A stretch of 64,000 bases of DNA from Bifidobacterium catenulatum DSM 16992 = JCM 1194 = LMG 11043 (GCF_001025195.1 NZ_AP012325.1:434001-498000), one strand, 5' to 3'; positions 25,922 through 35,597 are shown, counted from the first letter of the stretch. Notes: a model not told the origin generated them from the letters alone. Program-made: numbers and translations.

Positions 25922-27064
25922 TCACAGATGTTCCACCACATAGTCGATGCAGCGGGTGAGCGCGTCGACGTCGCTTGGATCCACCGATGGGAACACGCCG
26001 ATGCGCAGTTGGTTGCGTCCCAGCTTGCGGTATCCGTTGGTGTCTACAATGCCGTTTTCGCGCAGTGCGGCAACCACTTGGGTGGCGCTGATGCGTTCGT
26101 CAAGGTCGATGGTGACCACGGCGTTGGAACGAGCGTTCTTGTCGGCGACGAATGGGGAAGCGTAATCGGACTTTTCCGCCCACTGATACAGCAGGGACGC
26201 CGACCTTGCGCAACGTGCCGAAGCCCAGGCGAGGCCACCGTTGTCGTTGAGCCAGCGCACCTGATTTTCCAACATAATCAGCGTAGCTACGGCTGGAGTG
26301 TTGAGCGTCTGATCCTTGCGTGAATTCTCGATGGCCGAGGTAAGCGATAGGAACGAGGGAATCCAGCGGCGTGCGCCCGGAAGGTCCACGCTTTTGGCGA
26401 TGCCGTATGCGCGTTCGACCGCGGCGGGGGAGAGCACGGCGATCCACAGGCCGCCGTCGGAACCGAAGGCCTTCTGCGGGGAGAAATAATAGGCGTCGGT
26501 CTGGCTGATGTCGACCGGCAGCGCTCCGGCACCGCTGGTGGCGTCGATCAACGTGAGCGCGCCCTGTTCCTTGGTTCCTGCGATGCGTTTGATCGGTGCG
26601 GCAACGCCGGTGGAAGTCTCATTATGGGCCCAGCAGTAGGTGTCCACGTATTCCGTGAGCTCCGGCAGACGGTAGGTTCCCGGCTCTCCTGCGAAAATCT
26701 CCGGTTCCTCGAGGAACGGTGCGGATTGCGCTGACTTGGCGAACTTCGAGCTGAATGAGCCGTATGTGCCGAATGCGGCCTTGCGGGTGATCAGCGAGGC
26801 GCAGGCGATATCCCAGAACGCGCTGGCTCCGCCGTTGCCCAGCACCACTTCGTAGCCGTCGGGGGTCTGGAAGAATTCGGACAGTCCTTCGCGGATTGAG
26901 CCGACCACCTGCTTGATGGGGGTCTGTCGATGGGAGGTTCCCAGGAGATTACGGGCTCCCTTATCAAGCGCTTGGATTTGCTCCGGGCGGATTTTGGTCG
27001 GGCCAGAGCCGAAGCGTCCGTCTTCCGGAAGCATGTTGGAAGGAATGGTCACAGTGTTCGTCAT
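25922..27064 (-). CDS. serC: Phosphoserine aminotransferase
   Basis: A 380-residue class V PLP enzyme of the actinobacterial SerC type. SGPTKIRPEQIQAL near residue 20 and TSHRQTPIKQVVGSIREGL are substrate-binding stretches; the PLP lysine is in YYFSPQKAFGSDGGLW. It converts 3-phosphohydroxypyruvate to phosphoserine with glutamate in serine synthesis. SerA and SerB are not in the window. Confidence 0.93.
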   Translation of the reverse strand: MTNTVTIPSNMLPEDGRFGSGPTKIRPEQIQALDKGARNLLGTSHRQTPIKQVVGSIREGLSEFFQTPDGYEVVLGNGGASAFWDIACASLITRKAAFGTYGSFSSKFAKSAQSAPFLEEPEIFAGEPGTYRLPELTEYVDTYCWAHNETSTGVAAPIKRIAGTKEQGALTLIDATSGAGALPVDISQTDAYYFSPQKAFGSDGGLWIAVLSPAAVERAYGIAKSVDLPGARRWIPSFLSLTSAIENSRKDQTLNTPAVATLIMLENQVRWLNDNGGLAWASARCARSASLLYQWAEKSDYASPFVADKNARSNAVVTIDLDERISATQVVAALRENGIVDTNGYRKLGRNQLRIGVFPSVDPSDVDALTRCIDYVVEHL

Positions 27065-27246
27065 GACAACCTAGGGTAGTCAGACGGTCGGATTGTGCGT
27101 GGTGATGACCGCTTTTCGGAACCATGATGTGGCGATGATGACTGCGATATCCCGGTGTCGGTGTAGCCTGAGCTTCCGTGACGGTTCTGTAACCACGCGG
27201 TCATAAGCTTGCTGTGGTTGAAGTAATCCGCAAGGAGTGTTGATAT

Positions 27247-28188
27247 ATGAGGCATGCGGCGCATAAAGCTGCCAAGGTTTCGAATGAGCGTTTCAGCGTT
27301 GCTAAGGCGTTGTTCACCTCGAGCCGCGGTTCCCACACCGCCAAGGCCGTTCGTATGGTCCAGCTGGCAAATGGTGAGGGTGCCGTTGTGGGTCTTGAGC
27401 CTGCGGTTGCCGAGAAGCTGAATGAGGTGGCTCCGATGAGTCGCCGCGCCATGCGTGAGGCTGCTCGTGTAGCCGGTCGTCGCTCCGCATTCATGGCTTC
27501 CGCATCGCTGGCTGCGTTGGTCGGCACCGCGGCCACTGCCATGGCGGTCGGCCAGCAGAATGCGTCTGAAATGACTTTTGCCGACAATGCCACCACTACT
27601 ACGCAGATGAAGCGCGTCTCCGACAATGCGGCATCCCGTTCCGAGTCCCGTAGCGGTCTTGACGCTCTGGCCTCCACCAGCAACAGTGGTGATTGGCAGC
27701 TTGGCGAAACCAGTTCCTCCATGGATGCGAATCTTCTGTCAAAGTCCATTGCCGACAATCCCAATGTCGCCGTCCTCATGGATCAGGACGCCGGTCTTCT
27801 TCCTTCGGGCTTCAATCCGAACCACGACACCGGTGATACCGGCAATGACTACCCATACGGCCAGTGCACATGGTGGGCGTATACCCGTCGTGCACAGCTT
27901 GGCCTGCCTGCCGGAAGCCATTTTGGCAATGCGCGGAGTTGGGGTGATTCCGCTCGCGCTCTCGGCTATTGGGTTGATAACACGGCACGCCACGTTGGCG
28001 ATATCGTGGTATTCGCTCCAGGACAACAGGGTGCGGACAGCTATTACGGGCATGTCGCGATTGTCGAAGAAGTGAATGCCGACGGTTCGATTAAGATTTC
28101 GGAATCCAATGTCAAGGGTCTTGGCGTGATTTCCGATCGTACGTTCACTGCGCAGGAAGCTTCGCAGTTGACATATATTCATTACTGA
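27247..28188 (+). CDS. Secreted CHAP-domain amidase/peptidase
   Basis: 313 residues. A long basic N-terminal stretch (about 1-80) precedes one hydrophobic helix (FMASASLAALVGTAATAMAVG), so it is exported by an atypical signal or stays as a signal anchor. The C-terminal CHAP domain (about 195-310) carries the nucleophile in YPYGQCTWWAYTRR and the histidine in YYGHVAIVEEV, with DIVVFAP between. CHAP enzymes cut peptidoglycan cross-bridges or stem peptides. AAGGAG lies ten bases before ATG 27247. It is followed by a second wall hydrolase. Confidence 0.88.
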   Translation: MRHAAHKAAKVSNERFSVAKALFTSSRGSHTAKAVRMVQLANGEGAVVGLEPAVAEKLNEVAPMSRRAMREAARVAGRRSAFMASASLAALVGTAATAMAVGQQNASEMTFADNATTTTQMKRVSDNAASRSESRSGLDALASTSNSGDWQLGETSSSMDANLLSKSIADNPNVAVLMDQDAGLLPSGFNPNHDTGDTGNDYPYGQCTWWAYTRRAQLGLPAGSHFGNARSWGDSARALGYWVDNTARHVGDIVVFAPGQQGADSYYGHVAIVEEVNADGSIKISESNVKGLGVISDRTFTAQEASQLTYIHY

Positions 28189-28312
28189 TTTTTCTGTTTT
28201 TCGTTAATATGCGCTTGCCGTCCTGTTTTTTGGGCATAGTGTGATCGCGTCGGCGTGTCGCATGATATGACACTGTTCTGGTTGTCTTGCTGCTTGTTGC
28301 AGGGGAACGTTT

Positions 28313-29083
28313 ATGGTAGCTTCGAACACGATGAATATTGCTAAACGTTTCACGAGTATCTTCGCCGTTGTTGCTGTGTCTGCTTCGTTGGGTGCGGCGG
28401 TTCCAGCCGCAAGCGCAGGCAGTGCTATGGCTGATACTACGGTAACCGCTACACGTTCTTTCCCGAAGACCGCCGCGGCCAAGCGTGATTTTCTCGCCGA
28501 GCACACATCCACGGATGTTGAGTCCAACGCCGATTGGGGTGGCATCGAAAGTTTGGATGTTCCCCAGACCGAGTCTCAGGCAGAAAAGGACCGAAAGGCT
28601 CAGGAGCAGGCTGAGGCTGAAGCTCAGGCTCAAGCACAGGCGGCTCAGGCTCAGACACAGACGCAGGCTGAAGCTCAGACTGCCAGCCGTTCTTCCGAAC
28701 GTGCCGACATCAGCAGCGTTCCCACGGCTCCTGCGAGTGCCACTGGTCAGGCATTGGCCGACTATGCTCTGCAGTTCCAAGGCTATCCGTATGTGTCTGG
28801 AGGCAATACTCCGTCCGGCTGGGATTGCTCTGGTTTCGTGCAGTGGGTGTTCGCCCAGTTCGGTGTAAGCCTGCCGCATTATTCTGGTGCCCAGATGAGC
28901 GTTGGAACGGCTGTAGGAAGCATTGCCGAAGCAGCTCCAGGGGATATCATCGTCAATACTCAGCATGCCGCGATCTATATTGGCAACGGCATGGTGATCA
29001 ACGCGCTGAATCCGGCTCAGGGAACGCAGGTTACTTCGCTGGCCGTGTTCTCGGGTGGCTATGCGATTCGTCGTGTGCTCTGA
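28313..29083 (+). CDS. Secreted NlpC/P60 endopeptidase
   Basis: 256 residues. A signal peptide (hydrophobic ITSIFAVVAVSASLGAAVPA-like core, cleavage near AGSAMA) is followed by a linker with a Gln/Ala/Glu-rich coiled segment (EAEAQAQAQAAQAQTQTQAE, about 100-120). The C-terminal NlpC/P60 domain has the catalytic Cys in GWDCSGFVQWVF and His in TQHAAIYIGNG. Such enzymes cleave D-Glu to diamino acid bonds in peptidoglycan. AGGGGA lies before the ATG. Together with the CHAP gene 125 bases upstream it forms a wall-remodelling pair. A short terminator follows. Confidence 0.9.
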   Translation: MVASNTMNIAKRFTSIFAVVAVSASLGAAVPAASAGSAMADTTVTATRSFPKTAAAKRDFLAEHTSTDVESNADWGGIESLDVPQTESQAEKDRKAQEQAEAEAQAQAQAAQAQTQTQAEAQTASRSSERADISSVPTAPASATGQALADYALQFQGYPYVSGGNTPSGWDCSGFVQWVFAQFGVSLPHYSGAQMSVGTAVGSIAEAAPGDIIVNTQHAAIYIGNGMVINALNPAQGTQVTSLAVFSGGYAIRRVL

Positions 29084-29106
29084 GCGAACATACGGTTTGA
29101 CTTTTT

Positions 29107-29137
29107 AAGGCGTATCCTTTCGGGGATGCGCCTTTTT
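29107..29137 (+). terminator. Terminator of the NlpC/P60 gene
   Basis: AAGGCGTATCC pairs with GGATGCGCCTT (one G-U pair), loop TTTCG, then TTTTT. Confidence 0.85.
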
Positions 29138-29246
29138 GTATGGAAAAGATCGAGTCGTTGCTGACAAAACCGCATGTCGCGCGGTATGGTGGAGCTTAGA
29201 GGCGATGCATGGTGGCGTTGCCGAGGTGATTCAAGGAGGTCGTCCC

Positions 29247-30281
29247 ATGATTAATGACAAGGCAATCCTCGTTGGTGTTGATGGATCCCACGCCAGCTAC
29301 AAGGCCACGTGGTGGGCTGCGAATTATGCGAAGCATGCGGGATTGACATTGCAAATCGTATGTGCGTACTCGTTGCCGAGCTATGCCGCTGTCTCCTTTG
29401 ACGCGACGTACACCGCCATGGGAGATGACAATGCGGCCCACAGCGACGCTCAGGAGATTCTGTCGAAGGCCAAGGCCATCGCCGATGAGCAGGGCGTTGA
29501 AGCGACGACCCTTATCGTCACGGGCGATCCGGCGTCCGTGTTCGTGGAACTGTCTCGAAACTACAATCTCATCGTCATCGGTAATCGCGGCAAGGGTGGC
29601 TTGGCGGAACGTCTGCTGGGTACCACCAGCTCCAGTCTGCCGGCATATGCGTACTGCCCGATCGTAGTGGTGCCGTACACCGATGATGATGGCAATCTGA
29701 TGCATTTGAACAACACCATCACCAAGGTGGCCGTCGGCTCCGACGAATCCAAGTGGGGTTTGAAGGCCCTTGAGATCGCGGCTGATTTCGCCGCCGCATG
29801 GGATGCCGAGCTTGACGTCATCTCCGCGGTGCCGAATATGAAGGGTTCCGACGATGAAGGCGTGATGGCTTCGTTCAAGGATGATCTTGAAGTGCGTATC
29901 AAGCCGCTTGAGGAAGCCCATCCGGATTTGAAGATCAACAAGCAGATCGTGCCTGGCCCGGCGGTTGGCGCGCTGACCAAGGCTAGCTATGATCACGATG
30001 TCGTCGTGGTCGGTTCCCGTGGTCGTGGCGGCTTCACTGGTCTGCTGCTCGGCTCCACCAGCCAGGGCTTGCTGCAGCACGCGGTCGGCCCGGTGTATGT
30101 GGTGCCTCGCAAGTATGTCGAGGCTGCGGAAACCCGTCTTGATACGGTTCCGAGTTCGCCGGCCGAGGTCAAGCCGAAGGCACTCGACGATATCAAGGGT
30201 GTCGAAGAGGTGCCGGTCGCCAAGGCCGAGCCGGAAGTGGTCGAAGCCATCGAAACCAAGATCGACCCGGAACGTCAGTAA
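29247..30281 (+). CDS. Universal stress protein, two UspA domains
   Basis: 344 residues from ATG 29247, preceded by AAGGAGG at 29233-29239; the frame upstream is not coding. Two UspA domains are in tandem (about 5-145 and 155-290). Each ends with the ATP-binding G-x2-G-x9-G-S/T pattern: GNRGKGGLAERLLGTTSS and GSRGRGGFTGLLLGSTSQ. The last 45 residues are a Pro/Glu/Val/Lys-rich tail with no known match. Double UspA proteins are common in actinobacteria and respond to energy or redox stress. Confidence 0.92.
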   Translation: MINDKAILVGVDGSHASYKATWWAANYAKHAGLTLQIVCAYSLPSYAAVSFDATYTAMGDDNAAHSDAQEILSKAKAIADEQGVEATTLIVTGDPASVFVELSRNYNLIVIGNRGKGGLAERLLGTTSSSLPAYAYCPIVVVPYTDDDGNLMHLNNTITKVAVGSDESKWGLKALEIAADFAAAWDAELDVISAVPNMKGSDDEGVMASFKDDLEVRIKPLEEAHPDLKINKQIVPGPAVGALTKASYDHDVVVVGSRGRGGFTGLLLGSTSQGLLQHAVGPVYVVPRKYVEAAETRLDTVPSSPAEVKPKALDDIKGVEEVPVAKAEPEVVEAIETKIDPERQ

Positions 30282-30300
30282 AATCAATAAATATATATGA

Positions 30301-30350
30301 AAATGGCGATTGCAGCGCTGTGAAAAGCGTCGCAATCGCCATTTATTTTT
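30301..30350 (+). terminator. Bidirectional terminator between usp and osmC
   Basis: AAATGGCGATTGC (30301-30313) pairs with GCAATCGCCATTT (30332-30344), with an inner CGCT/AGCG stem, then ATTTTT. It lies in the convergent gap and could serve both genes. Confidence 0.8.
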
Positions 30351-30374
30351 AAAAAATCTTTTACAAAGAAAACG

Positions 30375-30788
30375 TCAGTGCTTGATGGTGACGTTCATAC
30401 GGACCGGAGTTTTCTCCACGTACGTATGCTTCACCGTGCAGCCCTTGTCAATATGACGGGTGACACGTTCCTTGAATTTCTCGGCATCCTCGTCGCTCAG
30501 GCCGGCGTCGGAAGCGTCGATGACCACCTGCTCGTCGAAACCGATATAAGCGTCGTTGTCGGCGTCATAGGTGCCATCCACAACGATTTTCGCACCCTTG
30601 CCCTCGCCCAAGGTATGTTCGACGGCGAACTGGCTCGACAGTGCGGCACAGCCGGCCAAAGCGATTTTCATCAGGTCGCCAGGCGTGAACTGGCCGCGGC
30701 CTTTGCCGAACTTGATATGCGCGCCATCCTCGCTGAACGCATCCCAAGAACCGTCTTTGTTACGCTCGACCCACAGTCTCTTGCCCAT
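30375..30788 (-). CDS. OsmC/Ohr-family protein
   Basis: A 137-residue OsmC-like protein. FTPGDLMKIALAGCAALSSQ carries one conserved cysteine (GCAAL); the canonical second cysteine near the C-terminus is Cys in DKGCTVKHTYVEKTPV. OsmC/Ohr proteins reduce organic hydroperoxides with these two cysteines. Single gene, minus strand, convergent with the stress protein gene. Confidence 0.85.
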   Translation of the reverse strand: MGKRLWVERNKDGSWDAFSEDGAHIKFGKGRGQFTPGDLMKIALAGCAALSSQFAVEHTLGEGKGAKIVVDGTYDADNDAYIGFDEQVVIDASDAGLSDEDAEKFKERVTRHIDKGCTVKHTYVEKTPVRMNVTIKH

Positions 30789-30920
30789 GGTGAACTCCTC
30801 ATCGTCTTGCCGGGAGCGCCATTCGCTCCTCGCTTACATACCTAATGTAATCCATCGATGTCCATTCACCGTGAAGTATTCCGAAAGCGCAAGAAACATC
30901 AACGCGCGGACGGTATATGC

Positions 30921-30948
30921 TTGACCTGCGATTCTGTGCTGTTAAGCT
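30921..30948 (+). promoter_or_regulatory. Promoter of thyA (TTGACC-N16-TAAGCT)
   Basis: TTGACC at 30921-30926 and TAAGCT at 30943-30948 are 16 bases apart. The thyA ATG at 30956 follows seven bases after the -10, so transcription should begin at or next to the start codon. Confidence 0.55.
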
Positions 30949-30955
30949 TGCAAGC

Positions 30956-31828
30956 ATGGCTTTGACACCTGAACAACTTGCAGATATTCGTACTCGCATT
31001 CCGGCACGCCCGGAAACCGGCATTCCCATGCCATATGAGGATTTGGTGCGTCGTATCCTGACGGAGGGCACGTTGAAGTCCGATCGTACGGGTACGGGCA
31101 CCATCAGCCTGTTCGGCCAGCAGATGCGATTCGACCTGAGCGAGTATTTTCCGCTGCTCACTACGAAAACGGTGTTTTTCAAGGGACTTGCCTATGAGTT
31201 GCTGTGGTTCCTGAAGGGTTCCACGAATGTGCGTTGGCTGCAGGAACACAATGTGCATATTTGGGATGAATGGGCCGATGAGAACGGCGATTTGGGCCCC
31301 GTGTATGGTGCGCAGTGGCGCAGCTGGCCGGCGCCTACGCCTGATGATCCCAATCGCACCATCGATCAGATTAGCAATGTGCTCGATCTGGTCAAGAACC
31401 ATCCGGATTCCCGCCGTATGGTCGTGTCTGCCTGGAATCCAGCCAAAGTGGAGAATATGGCGTTGCCGCCATGCCACGCGCTGTTCCAGTTCTACGTAGC
31501 GGATGGCAAGCTTTCATGCCAGCTGTACCAGCGTTCCTGCGACATGTTCCTCGGCGTGCCGTTCAATATTGCGTCCTATTCGTTGCTGACGCTGATGATT
31601 GCCCAGCAGGCCGGACTGCAGCCGGGGGAGTTCGTGTGGACGGGTGGCGACTGCCATGTGTACGACAATCACATCGATCAGGTTCTGGAGCAATTGAGCC
31701 GCGATCCATATCCGTATCCGCATATCCGCATTAACAAAGCCGCTTCTCTGTTCGATTACGATTACAGTGATTTTGAAATCGTCGACTACCGGCACCATCC
31801 AACCATCAAGGCGCCGGTGGCGGTCTGA
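30956..31828 (+). CDS. thyA: Thymidylate synthase
   Basis: 290 residues. The nucleophile is Cys173 in [28 protein letters not shown] near residue 42 and [21 protein letters not shown] are the dUMP and folate sites. It methylates dUMP to dTMP, turning methylene-tetrahydrofolate into dihydrofolate. The following folA gene, 57 bases on, regenerates tetrahydrofolate. The N-terminus is about 15 residues longer than in E. coli. The start at 30956 fits the promoter. Confidence 0.96.
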   Translation: MALTPEQLADIRTRIPARPETGIPMPYEDLVRRILTEGTLKSDRTGTGTISLFGQQMRFDLSEYFPLLTTKTVFFKGLAYELLWFLKGSTNVRWLQEHNVHIWDEWADENGDLGPVYGAQWRSWPAPTPDDPNRTIDQISNVLDLVKNHPDSRRMVVSAWNPAKVENMALPPCHALFQFYVADGKLSCQLYQRSCDMFLGVPFNIASYSLLTLMIAQQAGLQPGEFVWTGGDCHVYDNHIDQVLEQLSRDPYPYPHIRINKAASLFDYDYSDFEIVDYRHHPTIKAPVAV

Positions 31829-31885
31829 GAGTCGTCGCCAGACGTTAGACTACTGACCCTAGTTCAACTTCAAGGAGTGAGTGAA

Positions 31886-32551
31886 ATGGAGCATGACAGT
31901 AGCCGCAGTGGCTATCACGAACCCGAGCCCGGACATGCCGGGCTTGAGGACGAGGAGGATTGGGGTGATGATTTCCCCAAGACGTTCTCGGTGAATCTGA
32001 TTTGGGCGCAGGCTTGTGACAAGGAAGGTCATGACGGCGCCATCGGATTTAAGGGTGGTATGCCGTGGCATCTGCCCGAAGACATGAAGCGTTTCAAGGA
32101 GCTTACCGTCTCGCATCCGGTCATCATGGGGCGTAAGACGTGGGAATCCCTGAGCCTGAAGTATCGTCCGTTGCCAAATCGCGACAATATCGTGGTCTCG
32201 CACGATTCGTCTTATACGGCGCCTGGAGCGACCGTGGTCGACAGTTTGGACGATGCGCTTGATCTGGCCCGTCAGGAAGCCATTCCGGATGATGGTCTCG
32301 ATCGCAGTGAAATCTGGATCATCGGTGGCGGTCAGCTGTTCCACGAGGCGATGCCGTTTGCGGACAAGGCGTACGTGACGCAAATCAGCATGCACGTTGA
32401 CACCGACACCTATGCGCCTGACATCAAAGGACTGGTGGAGTCTGGGGCGTGGAAGGTGGCCGAGGAAGGCGTATGGCAGGGCACAAGAAAAGGTTCCGAC
32501 GATATTGCTGGATTCCGTTTCATAACCTTTGAAAGAAATCACGAGGAGTGA
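31886..32551 (+). CDS. folA: Dihydrofolate reductase with N-terminal acidic extension
   Basis: 221 residues. The core starts at about residue 33 with SVNLIWAQACDKEGHDGAIG; MPWHLPEDMKRFKELT (substrate Asp/Glu loop), VIMGRKTWESL and IWIIGGGQLFHEA are standard DHFR blocks. It reduces dihydrofolate to tetrahydrofolate with NADPH. The first 32 residues are a Glu/Asp/Gly-rich extension absent from most DHFRs. AAGGAG (31872-31877) sets ATG 31886; a GTG at 31877 is too close. Co-transcribed with thyA. Confidence 0.94.
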   Translation: MEHDSSRSGYHEPEPGHAGLEDEEDWGDDFPKTFSVNLIWAQACDKEGHDGAIGFKGGMPWHLPEDMKRFKELTVSHPVIMGRKTWESLSLKYRPLPNRDNIVVSHDSSYTAPGATVVDSLDDALDLARQEAIPDDGLDRSEIWIIGGGQLFHEAMPFADKAYVTQISMHVDTDTYAPDIKGLVESGAWKVAEEGVWQGTRKGSDDIAGFRFITFERNHEE

Positions 32552-32555
32552 ACCC

Positions 32556-33053
32556 ATGTATACCGTGATGACCGTGTGCACCGGCAACATCTGCCGTTCT
32601 CCCATGGCCGAGATCATTCTGCGCACCGAATTCGAGCGTCGTGGACTCGCCGACAAGGTCAATGTCGAATCCAGCGGCGTCAGCGATGAAGAATACGGCA
32701 ATCCTATCGATCGTTGCGCCGTCAAGGTGTTGCGTGAGCGTGGATATGAGCTTCCGGCGCACCATTTCGCGCACCGCATCACTCGTGATGAGATCGAGCG
32801 TACCGACCTGTTCCTGCCGATGACCGCTTCCCACATGCGTGCGTTGTTGCGTCAGCTTCCGCAGGCCAAGCGTGAGAACGTGCATATGTACCGTAGTTTC
32901 GATCCGAACCTCACCAAGCCTGCTGCAGGTTACGAAAGCGAGATTGACCTGGTCGATCCATGGTATGGTGGCGCCCATGAATTCGAAGTGGCGATCGATC
33001 AGATTGAGGAAGTGGCTCCGTTCATCGTCGATTGGGTCGAACAGCGGCTCTGA
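32556..33053 (+). CDS. Low-molecular-weight protein tyrosine phosphatase
   Basis: 165 residues from ATG 32556, four bases after the folA stop, with GAGGAG upstream. The P-loop VCTGNICRSPMAE gives Cys8-x5-Arg14; the general-acid aspartate is in LVDPWYGG. It removes phosphate from tyrosine residues, often linked to exopolysaccharide or arsenate-reductase-like chemistry. The coupling to folA looks like operon economy and need not mean shared function. Confidence 0.9.
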   Translation: MYTVMTVCTGNICRSPMAEIILRTEFERRGLADKVNVESSGVSDEEYGNPIDRCAVKVLRERGYELPAHHFAHRITRDEIERTDLFLPMTASHMRALLRQLPQAKRENVHMYRSFDPNLTKPAAGYESEIDLVDPWYGGAHEFEVAIDQIEEVAPFIVDWVEQRL

Positions 33054-33084
33054 ACCTATGTTGAATGTGCCATTCGAGGCGATT

Positions 33085-33117
33085 GAAAAAGCTCGGTTCG
33101 TTTGAACCGGGCTTTTT
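33085..33117 (+). terminator. Terminator of thyA-folA-phosphatase operon
   Basis: AAAAAGCTCGGTTC pairs with GAACCGGGCTTTTT around a short loop. Confidence 0.85.
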
Positions 33118-33201
33118 GTATGAGAGATATGCTTGCGTGGCGACCGCAATACGACAATTGCAAAAAACATGTGAAAAGATTTAAAAAAAGAAATAAAAAA
33201 G

Positions 33202-33275
33202 CGACCCCGGCCGGACTTGAACCGGTGACCTCCGCCGTGACAGGGCGGCGCTCTAACCAACTGAGCTACGGGGCC
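33202..33275 (-). tRNA. tRNA-Asp(GUC), copy 1
   Basis: 74 nt on the minus strand: acceptor GGCCCCG/CGGGGTC (one G-U pair), anticodon loop CTGTCAC (GUC), T loop TTCAAGT, discriminator G. CCA is not encoded. It differs from the copy at 35862 by one base in the D loop. A T-rich tract follows on the minus strand. Confidence 0.95.
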
Positions 33276-33421
33276 GTTGTTTCAGTCTTGCAACTGACAA
33301 CAGATGTATATATTACGGCAAAGTCGCCATTGTGCAAATCACGGCGTGTCATCGGCAAATATTTGCATGGATCGGCGAAGGAAAAAATTTGTGGAATCGG
33401 AAAATAGCGGGAAAACAAAAC

Positions 33422-33471
33422 AACGGCCGGTCGTATATGAGGGGAAAACTTCTCATATACGACCGGCCGTT
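33422..33471 (-). terminator. Terminator of galE (20-bp perfect stem)
   Basis: Positions 33422-33441 and 33452-33471 are perfect reverse complements of 20 bp with a 10-base loop. On the minus strand TGTTTTGTTTT follows, so it ends galE transcription. Confidence 0.85.
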
Positions 33472-33519
33472 ACGTTTGCGGTGCCGTGTTGTCGCTCACG
33501 ACACTACGTTTTGTTGAAA

Positions 33520-34530
33520 TCAGTCGGCCTGCTTCCAGGTTTCGACGTCGATGTGGTGTTCCGGATTGGCCTGCCATGCTGCCCAGGCGGACTTCACGAT
33601 GTCTTCCACGCTGTACTGTGCGTGCCAGCCCATCTCTTCGTTGATGCGCTTCGGGGAACCGATCAGGTGCGGCGGATCGCCCGCGCGACGGCCCATGACG
33701 GCCTCCTTGAACGGCAGGCCGGTGACCTTCTTGACCTCATCGACGATCTGGCGCACGGAGGTGCCTTCGCCGGTGCCGACATTGAAGGCGTCGTACTTGC
33801 GCTCGTCGCGGTCCAGATACTTCAGGGCGGCGATGTGGGCGTCGGCCAGATCGGAGACGTGGATGTAGTCGCGCACGCAGGTGCCGTCCGGAGTCGGGTA
33901 GTCGTCGCCGAAGATCGCCGGAGCCTTGCCCTTCTTCAGGCGGTCGAACAGCATCGGAATGAGGTTCAGGATTGCCGGATCCTCGAGCTCGACCGGACCG
34001 CAGCCGGCCACGTTGAAGTAGCGCAGACCGCAGAAGCGAATGCCGTACGGCTCTTCGCAGGCGCGAGCCATCCACTCGCCGAACAGCTTGGTCTGGCCGT
34101 ACGGGTTAATCGGCAGCATCGGAACGACGTCTTCCGGCACCACGTCGACCGGCGGAACGCCGTAGGTGGCTGCGGAAGAGGAGAAGACGAGCTTCTTGGC
34201 GCCGGAGTCGCGCATGCCGATGAGTACGTTGAGCATGCCGTTGATGTTCTGCTGGTAGTACCACAGCGGCTTCTCAACGGATTCGCCGACCTGCTTTCGA
34301 GCGGCGAAATGAATGACGGAGTCGACGCCTTCGGCCTTCATGATTTCGGCGAGACGTTCGCCGGCACCCGGAGCGGCGATATCCATGCCGTACAGGCGGG
34401 AGCCTTCGATGCGGGTCGGCTTGCCGTAGCTCAGATCGTCAACGACGACGACCTGTTCGCCGGCCTGATGAAGAGCGTGGACGACGTGGGCGCCGATGTA
34501 GCCGCACCCACCAGTGACGAGAACTGTCAT
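33520..34530 (-). CDS. galE: UDP-glucose 4-epimerase
   Basis: 336 residues. NAD-binding GGCGYIGAHV at 7-16; catalytic SSS at about 117-119 and Y144-x3-K148 (YGQTK). It interconverts UDP-glucose and UDP-galactose in the Leloir pathway and in lacto-N-biose metabolism. The start at 34530 is fixed by GGAGGAAAGG upstream. Strong codon bias suggests high expression. No other gal gene is adjacent; 33276-33419 holds nothing recognised. Confidence 0.95.
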   Translation of the reverse strand: MTVLVTGGCGYIGAHVVHALHQAGEQVVVVDDLSYGKPTRIEGSRLYGMDIAAPGAGERLAEIMKAEGVDSVIHFAARKQVGESVEKPLWYYQQNINGMLNVLIGMRDSGAKKLVFSSSAATYGVPPVDVVPEDVVPMLPINPYGQTKLFGEWMARACEEPYGIRFCGLRYFNVAGCGPVELEDPAILNLIPMLFDRLKKGKAPAIFGDDYPTPDGTCVRDYIHVSDLADAHIAALKYLDRDERKYDAFNVGTGEGTSVRQIVDEVKKVTGLPFKEAVMGRRAGDPPHLIGSPKRINEEMGWHAQYSVEDIVKSAWAAWQANPEHHIDVETWKQAD

Positions 34531-34691
34531 GTTCTGGCCTTTCCTCCAAATGAGCGATAAAGCGCTTTGGTTCGAAAAACGAACGTTCAACGAACATTGT
34601 TCACTTTTGCTCTAGTTTGTTACTTTTTGAACAATTTGAGTATAACACATGAACAGTAACGCACATAATCGCCCCGTTCCTGCGTTTCCTC

Positions 34692-34697
34692 TATAAA
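34692..34697 (+). promoter_or_regulatory. Probable -10 of trmB (TATAAA)
   Basis: TATAAA ends six bases before ATG 34704; TAGGGT is the only sequence between. This fits a leaderless start. Confidence 0.4.
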
Positions 34698-34703
34698 TAG
34701 GGT

Positions 34704-35597
34704 ATGCAAGAAGATGTGAACACGCCGACTGAAAATCAAGTAAACGGCGAAAACGAACAAAACATGTCAAAAACGCAAGGTGAACTACAGGCTGATGCTG
34801 GTCAGCGTCCTGCCTTGTATGGGCGCAAGGTGCTTTCCTTCGTGCGTCGTTCCGCCAGGCTCGACGCGCGCTTGCAGCGTGCATGGGATACCTATGCCGA
34901 TACCTATCTTTTGAATATCAATGCAGGTGAAGGTTCCCTTGACGTGCGAAACGATCTGGTGTTCGACCAGCCGTATATTGCGGAAGCGTGGGGCAATGCC
35001 AATCCTCTGATTGTGGAAATCGGCACCGGTCAAGGCGAAAACGTTGTTGCCGCGGCCGCCGAACACCCAGAAATGAATTTTCTGGCGCTCGAAGTTTACG
35101 ATCCGGGTGTGGCACACACCATGCTGCTTGCGGGCAAACAAGGCCTTGCCAATCTGCGCATCGCACAGGTCAACGCTCCCGAACTCTTCAAGGCCGCCGC
35201 AGATGGCTCGATCGCCGAAGTGTGGACTTTCTTCCCTGATCCATGGCCCAAGATGCGTCATCACAAGCGCCGTATCGTACAACCGGAGCTTGCCGGTGAG
35301 ATTCATCGCACGCTGCAGGCTGGAGGAGTGTGGCGTATCGCTACCGATATTGAAGACTATGCATTGCATGTGCATGAGGTCATGGATGGTATTGAAGGAT
35401 TCCATAATGACGGCACGTTGACGGTGAGTCTGCCGGTTGAGCATGTCGGCAAGGGAAATGCCGACGAAGCCGCAAGTCTGCGACACGCCGATTTCAGTGA
35501 ATCCGAACGTTTTTCTGGTCGAGTTTTGACGAATTTCGAGAAAAAAGGACTTGCTGCCGGTCGTGTGATTCATGACTTCACCTATCGCCGCGTATGA
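34704..35597 (+). CDS. trmB: tRNA (guanine-N7)-methyltransferase
   Basis: 297 residues, of which the first 65 or so are a polar extension. The Rossmann-type methyltransferase core starts with [17 protein letters not shown] (SAM binding) and has the TrmB hallmark [24 protein letters not shown]. It makes m7G46 in the variable loop of tRNAs. ATG 34704 is the first start and follows a -10 hexamer; ATG 34764 is an alternative. A tRNA cluster follows 170 bases on. Confidence 0.9.
   Translation: MQEDVNTPTENQVNGENEQNMSKTQGELQADAGQRPALYGRKVLSFVRRSARLDARLQRAWDTYADTYLLNINAGEGSLDVRNDLVFDQPYIAEAWGNANPLIVEIGTGQGENVVAAAAEHPEMNFLALEVYDPGVAHTMLLAGKQGLANLRIAQVNAPELFKAAADGSIAEVWTFFPDPWPKMRHHKRRIVQPELAGEIHRTLQAGGVWRIATDIEDYALHVHEVMDGIEGFHNDGTLTVSLPVEHVGKGNADEAASLRHADFSESERFSGRVLTNFEKKGLAAGRVIHDFTYRRV

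Noticed and set aside
33304..34560. Plus-strand frame opposite galE
   Set aside because: It crosses the galE terminator stem and has no domain; galE itself is complete on the minus strand with a ribosome binding site.
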